The notes beneath the pieces are model-generated. The model worked only from the letters and a program-made list of their open reading frames with translations, was not told where the DNA came from and did no database searches. Position numbers and translations under genes: made by a program. Below, in pieces: positions 6,042 to 8,895 of a stretch of DNA of 8,895 nt (position 1 is the stretch's first letter; each line of letters opens with the position of its first letter). The stretch is from positions 1 through 8,895 of the forward strand of contig JADCDC010000360.1 in assembly GCA_020252385.1 (NCBI GenBank), given 5' to 3'. The DNA comes from Aestuariivirga sp. GTDB taxonomy: Bacteria > Pseudomonadota > Alphaproteobacteria > Rhizobiales > Aestuariivirgaceae.

Positions 6042-6832
6042 GCGGGGCGTCCCTTCCAGTAGCGGTAGGCGAGCGGGATCAGCGACACGACGCCAAGCGC
6101 CGTCAGGCCAAGCCAGAGTTCGGCGGTGAGCAGGGATGTGGCATCGATCGCGAATTCACAAGGGTCCGGACCTTGCTGGGCGAGGCAGGCGCGGTGGGCG
6201 GCGAGTTGCTGGTCGATCACCTTGTCGAGTCCCGCACCCACCAGCGCGAAGGCCACCGAGGCCGGGATGATGCCCAGTGCCGTGGCAATGATGAAGGTGC
6301 GCATGGGAATGCGGCAGAGCCCGGCCACCGCATTGACCGCCCAGAAGGGAAAGACCGGCGTCAGCCGCAGGAACAGCAGCAGGCTGAAGGCATTCTCGGC
6401 AAAGCCCTGCGCCAGCCGCTGGACCAGGAGCCCCGCGCGCTCGGCAAGGGCAGCCCCGAAGGAGGTCTTGACGATCTGGAAGACCGCCGCGGCGCCTGCC
6501 ACTGCCGCCACCACGGTGGCGGGCGCGCTGATGGCCCAGCCGAACAGGAACCCGCCGGCAATGCTCATGATCCCCGCGCCCGGAATGGAAAGCGCCACGA
6601 CGGCGAAATAGAGGAGCATGAACGCCGCCACGGAGAGGACGAGGTTGCCGTCCACCCACTGGCGCAGCGTATCGCGGTTCTCGGCGAGCGCCGTGAGCGA
6701 CAGGTGGTGGTGGAGGCCCGCGGCATATCCCCCCGCGATGAGCAGGACGAGCACCACCGCAGGCAGCCAGCGGCGGAGCCCCGCTGGGCCATGGCCCGGG
6801 GCGTCGGTGGGGTGATCGGTGGCGGGTTTCAT
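6038..6832 (-). CDS. TVP38/TMEM64 (VTT/SNARE-associated domain) membrane protein
   Basis: Integral membrane protein of the DedA/VTT superfamily, 264 residues; the family is linked to lipid scrambling or flippase activity, but the bacterial TVP38 role is not established. Likely helices at about 20-40, 64-83, 148-170, 178-200 and 239-257, with the re-entrant-like SIPGAGIMSIAGGFLFGW (82-99) and the diagnostic LRLTPVFPFWAVNAVAGL (155-172). A hydrophilic loop before the last helix contains two cysteines (Cys216, Cys225) that could form a disulfide. The start at ATG 6830-6832 leaves a short hydrophilic tail before the first helix but has no clear ribosome binding site; an in-frame ATG at 6914-6916 would add 28 residues. 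It overlaps the downstream reductase gene by 4 bases, a pairing I know from other bacteria, where the two may even be fused. Confidence 0.9.
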   Translation of the reverse strand: MKPATDHPTDAPGHGPAGLRRWLPAVVLVLLIAGGYAAGLHHHLSLTALAENRDTLRQWVDGNLVLSVAAFMLLYFAVVALSIPGAGIMSIAGGFLFGWAISAPATVVAAVAGAAAVFQIVKTSFGAALAERAGLLVQRLAQGFAENAFSLLLFLRLTPVFPFWAVNAVAGLCRIPMRTFIIATALGIIPASVAFALVGAGLDKVIDQQLAAHRACLAQQGPDPCEFAIDATSLLTAELWLGLTALGVVSLIPLAYRYWKGRPA

Positions 6833-6939
6833 GGCGGCGGATCGTTTCGCCGCTAGACTTGGACCATCCCGAAGCTTTGCGATAGAGGGTGTCACCTGGT
6901 CGTGAGCAGAGTTCATGCGCGGTGTTGGGTCGCCCCGCG

Positions 6940-6968
6940 TTGACTTCTCTCCGCTTTTCCCGCATAAG
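6940..6968 (+). promoter_or_regulatory. candidate sigma-70-type promoter for rpmH-rnpA-yidC
   Basis: TTGACT (6940-6945, 5 of 6 to the -35 consensus) is followed after 17 bases by CATAAG (6963-6968, 4 of 6 to the -10 consensus). A transcript starting near 6975 would have a leader of about 100 bases before rpmH. The surrounding 244-base divergent gap (6833-7076) holds nothing else I can name on the plus strand except the leader structure at 7008-7058; I find no convincing promoter for the TVP38 operon on the minus strand. Confidence 0.55.
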
Positions 6969-7007
6969 CCCGGTCCGAATTCCTGAAGCGGAACGACTGT
7001 CTCAGGG

Positions 7008-7058
7008 CATGCCTGGAGTGTTTCAGGCCATGTATTTGAAAACATTGGCCTTAAGGCC
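7008..7058 (+). promoter_or_regulatory. structured rpmH leader: hairpin and 12-base palindrome
   Basis: CATGCCTG (7008-7015) can pair with CAGGCCATG (7024-7032) with one bulged base and an 8-base loop. Further on, GGCCTTAAGGCC (7047-7058) is a perfect 12-base palindrome, ending about 6 bases before the GGAG ribosome binding site of rpmH. These could be leader structures affecting L34 translation or a protein-binding site. No known element is recognised and chance is possible. Confidence 0.3.
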
Positions 7059-7076
7059 CAGAACGGAGTTACGAAC

Positions 7077-7211
7077 GTGAAGCGCACCTACCAGCCCTCG
7101 AAGCTCGTCCGCAAGCGTCGCCATGGCTTCCGCGCGCGCATGGCGACCGTTGGCGGCCGCAATGTTCTCGCCCGCCGCCGCGCCAAGGGCCGCAAGCGCC
7201 TTTCGGCCTGA
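7077..7211 (+). CDS. rpmH: 50S ribosomal protein L34
   Basis: L34, a very small basic large-subunit protein of 44 residues, full length for the family. It starts MKRTYQPSKLVRKRRHGFRA, continues RMATVGGRNVLARRRAKGRK and ends RLSA, the classic L34 pattern. The start codon is GTG at 7077-7079, supported by the conserved MKRTYQPS start and GGAG about 9 bases upstream. It is the first gene of the conserved rpmH-rnpA-yidC operon, 18 bases before rnpA, with a candidate promoter at 6940-6968. Confidence 0.98.
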   Translation: MKRTYQPSKLVRKRRHGFRARMATVGGRNVLARRRAKGRKRLSA

Positions 7212-7229
7212 GCGCCGGATCCCCGTGAC

Positions 7230-7586
7230 ATGGAACGCCTGAAGCGACGGCAGGATTTCGTTGCCGCCGCACGGGCGAATTATGCTGCCATGCCCGGCAT
7301 GGTGGTCCAGATGCGCGCCCGCGGCGATGCCGCGCCGCCACGCGTCGGCTTCACCGCCACGAAGAAGCTGGGCAATGCCGTGTTGAGGAACCGGGTGAAG
7401 CGCCGCCTGCGCGAGATCGCGCGGCTGCGGCTTGAAGCCCTCGCCCGGCCTGGCCATGATTATGTGCTGATCGGCCGCGCTCCGACCGCGGAGCGCGCCT
7501 TCCCCGATCTCGCGCACGATCTCAATTCCGCCTTGAAAAGACTGCACCGCAGCACTCATCTGCCGGCGGACAAGGGTACATCATGA
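7230..7586 (+). CDS. rnpA: ribonuclease P protein component
   Basis: Protein subunit of RNase P, 118 residues, which works with the M1-type RNA (rnpB, not in this window) to remove 5' leaders from precursor tRNAs. The N-terminus MERLKRRQDF is typical, followed by PRVGFTATKKLGNAVLRNRVKRRLRE (about 37-62), which holds the RNR signature and the basic helix that contacts the RNA, then the conserved HDYVLIGR (75-82). The ATG at 7230 begins the conserved N-terminus; the ribosome binding site is weak, and translation may be coupled to rpmH 18 bases upstream. Its stop overlaps the yidC start as ATGA, so the two are likely translationally coupled. Confidence 0.97.
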   Translation: MERLKRRQDFVAAARANYAAMPGMVVQMRARGDAAPPRVGFTATKKLGNAVLRNRVKRRLREIARLRLEALARPGHDYVLIGRAPTAERAFPDLAHDLNSALKRLHRSTHLPADKGTS

Positions 7587-8895
7587 ATTACGACAACAAG
7601 AATTTCATTCTTGCCATCGTCCTTTCGATGCTGATCATCTTCGGCTGGCAGTATTTCTATGCCGCTCCCCTGCAGGAGAAGCTGGTTGCCGGGCAGGCCC
7701 AGACGGGCCAGGCGCAGACCGGCCAGACCGGCCAAGCCGGCCAGGCCGGTGCTGGGGGGCAGGCGGCCTCTGGCGGCGCCGTTCCCGGCACCGAGGCGGC
7801 CGCACCCGTCAGCCGCGACCAGGCGCTGGCCGCAACGCCGCGCGTCTCGATCGAGACCGACTTCGTCTCGGGCTCGATCAACCTCGTTGGCGCGCAGATC
7901 GACGACCTCCACCTGCTGCGCTACCGCGAGACCATCGACCCCAAGAGCCCCACCATCACCTTCCTCTCGCCCAGCGGCACGCCGGGTGCGCTGTTCGCCG
8001 AACAGGGCTTCGTCCCCGCCACCGGCACGCTGGCGAAGCTTCCGGATTCGAAGAGCCAGTGGACTGCGCCCATGGGCGCGGTCTTGAAGGAGGACAGCCC
8101 CGTCACCCTGACCTGGGACAATGGCGAGGGCCTGGTGTTCTCGCGCAAGATCGAGATCTCGGACCACTACCTGTTCACCATCACCCAGACGGTGGAGAAC
8201 AAGTCGGGTGCCCCGGTGGCCGTCATCCCCTATGCCCGCATCCAGCGCCAGGACACGCCGCTCGTCTCCGGCTACTGGGTGTTCTTCGAGGGCATGCTGG
8301 GCTGGCTCGACGGCAGCCTGCAGGAAATCCACTATTCCGACGTCGCCGAGCAGACGGAGCCGCAGCGCTTCGACACCACCGGCGGCTGGCTCGGCTTCAC
8401 CGACAAGTACTGGGCGGCGGCCGCCATCCCGGATCAGGCGAAGCCCGTCACGGCGAGCTTCATCCACACCAAGTCCGGCACGCGCGACGTCTACCAGACC
8501 GACTATCTCGCCAAGGAGGCGCTGGTGGTGGAGCCGGGCGGCTCGGCCACGAGCCGCAGCCAGCTCTTCGCCGGCGCCAAGGTGGTCAGCACCATCAACG
8601 CCATCGAGGCCCGGCACGGGATCCAAGGCCTCAACTACATGATCGACTGGGGCTGGTTCTATTTCCTGACCAAGCCGTTCTTCTACCTGCTCGACTGGAT
8701 CAAGGGCATCGTCGGCAACTTCGGCGTCGCCATCCTCATCGCCACCGTGCTCGTCAAGCTCGCGGTCTTCCCGCTGGCCAACAAGTCCTATGCCTCGATG
8801 AGCAAGATGAAGAAGCTCCAGCCCGAGATGGAGAGGCTCAAGACCGAGTATCCGGACGACCGGATGAAGCAGCAGCAGGCGATGATGGAGCTCTA
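7583..8895 (+). CDS. yidC: membrane protein insertase YidC, 3' end cut
   Basis: Oxa1/YidC/Alb3 insertase of the inner membrane, which inserts and folds membrane proteins alone or with SecYEG. The first 437 codons are present and the gene runs off the right edge. Visible: N-terminal membrane anchor (about residues 8-27, FILAIVLSMLIIFGWQYFY), a low-complexity Gly-Gln linker (37-60), a large periplasmic domain (about 85-345), then the conserved core starting GLNYMIDWGWFYFLTKPFF (350 on). The second helix contains VLVKLAVFPL, where Lys392 stands at the place of the hydrophilic-groove Arg (R366 in E. coli), followed by the cytoplasmic helical hairpin with SMSKMKKLQPEM. The start is ATG 7583-7585, overlapping the rnpA stop by 4 bases. 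Confidence 0.97.
   Translation, partial: MNYDNKNFILAIVLSMLIIFGWQYFYAAPLQEKLVAGQAQTGQAQTGQTGQAGQAGAGGQAASGGAVPGTEAAAPVSRDQALAATPRVSIETDFVSGSINLVGAQIDDLHLLRYRETIDPKSPTITFLSPSGTPGALFAEQGFVPATGTLAKLPDSKSQWTAPMGAVLKEDSPVTLTWDNGEGLVFSRKIEISDHYLFTITQTVENKSGAPVAVIPYARIQRQDTPLVSGYWVFFEGMLGWLDGSLQEIHYSDVAEQTEPQRFDTTGGWLGFTDKYWAAAAIPDQAKPVTASFIHTKSGTRDVYQTDYLAKEALVVEPGGSATSRSQLFAGAKVVSTINAIEARHGIQGLNYMIDWGWFYFLTKPFFYLLDWIKGIVGNFGVAILIATVLVKLAVFPLANKSYASMSKMKKLQPEMERLKTEYPDDRMKQQQAMMEL
7691..7747 (+). repeat. in-frame tandem repeat coding a Gly-Gln linker in YidC
   Basis: Two 15-base units (coding GQAQT) are followed by three 9-base units (GQT, GQA, GQA), all variants of GGCCAG plus a Thr or Ala codon. 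They encode residues 37-55 of YidC, just after the N-terminal membrane helix, in the flexible linker before the periplasmic domain. All units are multiples of three bases, so slippage changes only linker length. Confidence 0.8.

Noticed and set aside
6833..7076. Replication origin at the rpmH-side divergent gap
   Set aside because: No DnaA-box-like TTATNCACA sites or AT-rich unwinding region were seen; the gap is explained by the rpmH promoter and leader.
7556..8626. Minus-strand open frame of 356 codons opposite yidC
   Set aside because: A mirror of yidC codon usage; no domain and no ribosome binding site supports it.

Overview
The window is a GC-rich stretch of a chromosome. Gene content and protein style point to an alphaproteobacterium, most likely of the Hyphomicrobiales (Rhizobiales) type: the PheS, PheT, IF3, L20 and L35 sequences, the rpmH-rnpA-yidC order, and the C-rich/G-rich palindromic intergenic repeats. 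This placement is my reading of the sequence and was not tested by a search. Every protein-coding gene looks like ordinary core or near-core chromosome; I see no insertion sequence, phage gene, CRISPR array, tRNA or rRNA.

Left half, minus strand (read right to left): a translation cluster infC (IF3) - rpmI (L35) - rplT (L20) - pheS - pheT (5' part only, cut by the window edge). It probably starts from a promoter at about 3092-3121. The gaps in this cluster carry several RNA-like structures: an inverted pair of REP-like palindromes between infC and rpmI, a hairpin just ahead of the rpmI ribosome binding site, a long hairpin followed by T-rich sequence between rplT and pheS, and a third REP-like palindrome between pheS and pheT. 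The infC start is unclear and probably non-ATG, as is classical for this gene.

Middle, minus strand: three tightly coupled genes in the order TVP38/TMEM64-family membrane protein, mercuric-reductase-like FAD disulfide oxidoreductase, membrane sensor histidine kinase. The first junction is a 4-base GTGA overlap; the second is an ATGA overlap or, with the longer kinase start, a 28-base overlap. No response regulator is next to the kinase. This is the least understood unit in the window.

Right part, plus strand: rpmH (L34) - rnpA (RNase P protein) - yidC (membrane insertase, 3' end beyond the window). They share a recognisable sigma-70-type promoter at 6940-6968, and rnpA and yidC overlap by 4 bases. 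A divergent gap of about 244 bases (6833-7076) separates this operon from the TVP38 operon.

I found no clearly new biological system. The points most worth a second look are the TVP38-reductase-kinase operon, the leader structures of the translation cluster, and the infC start.
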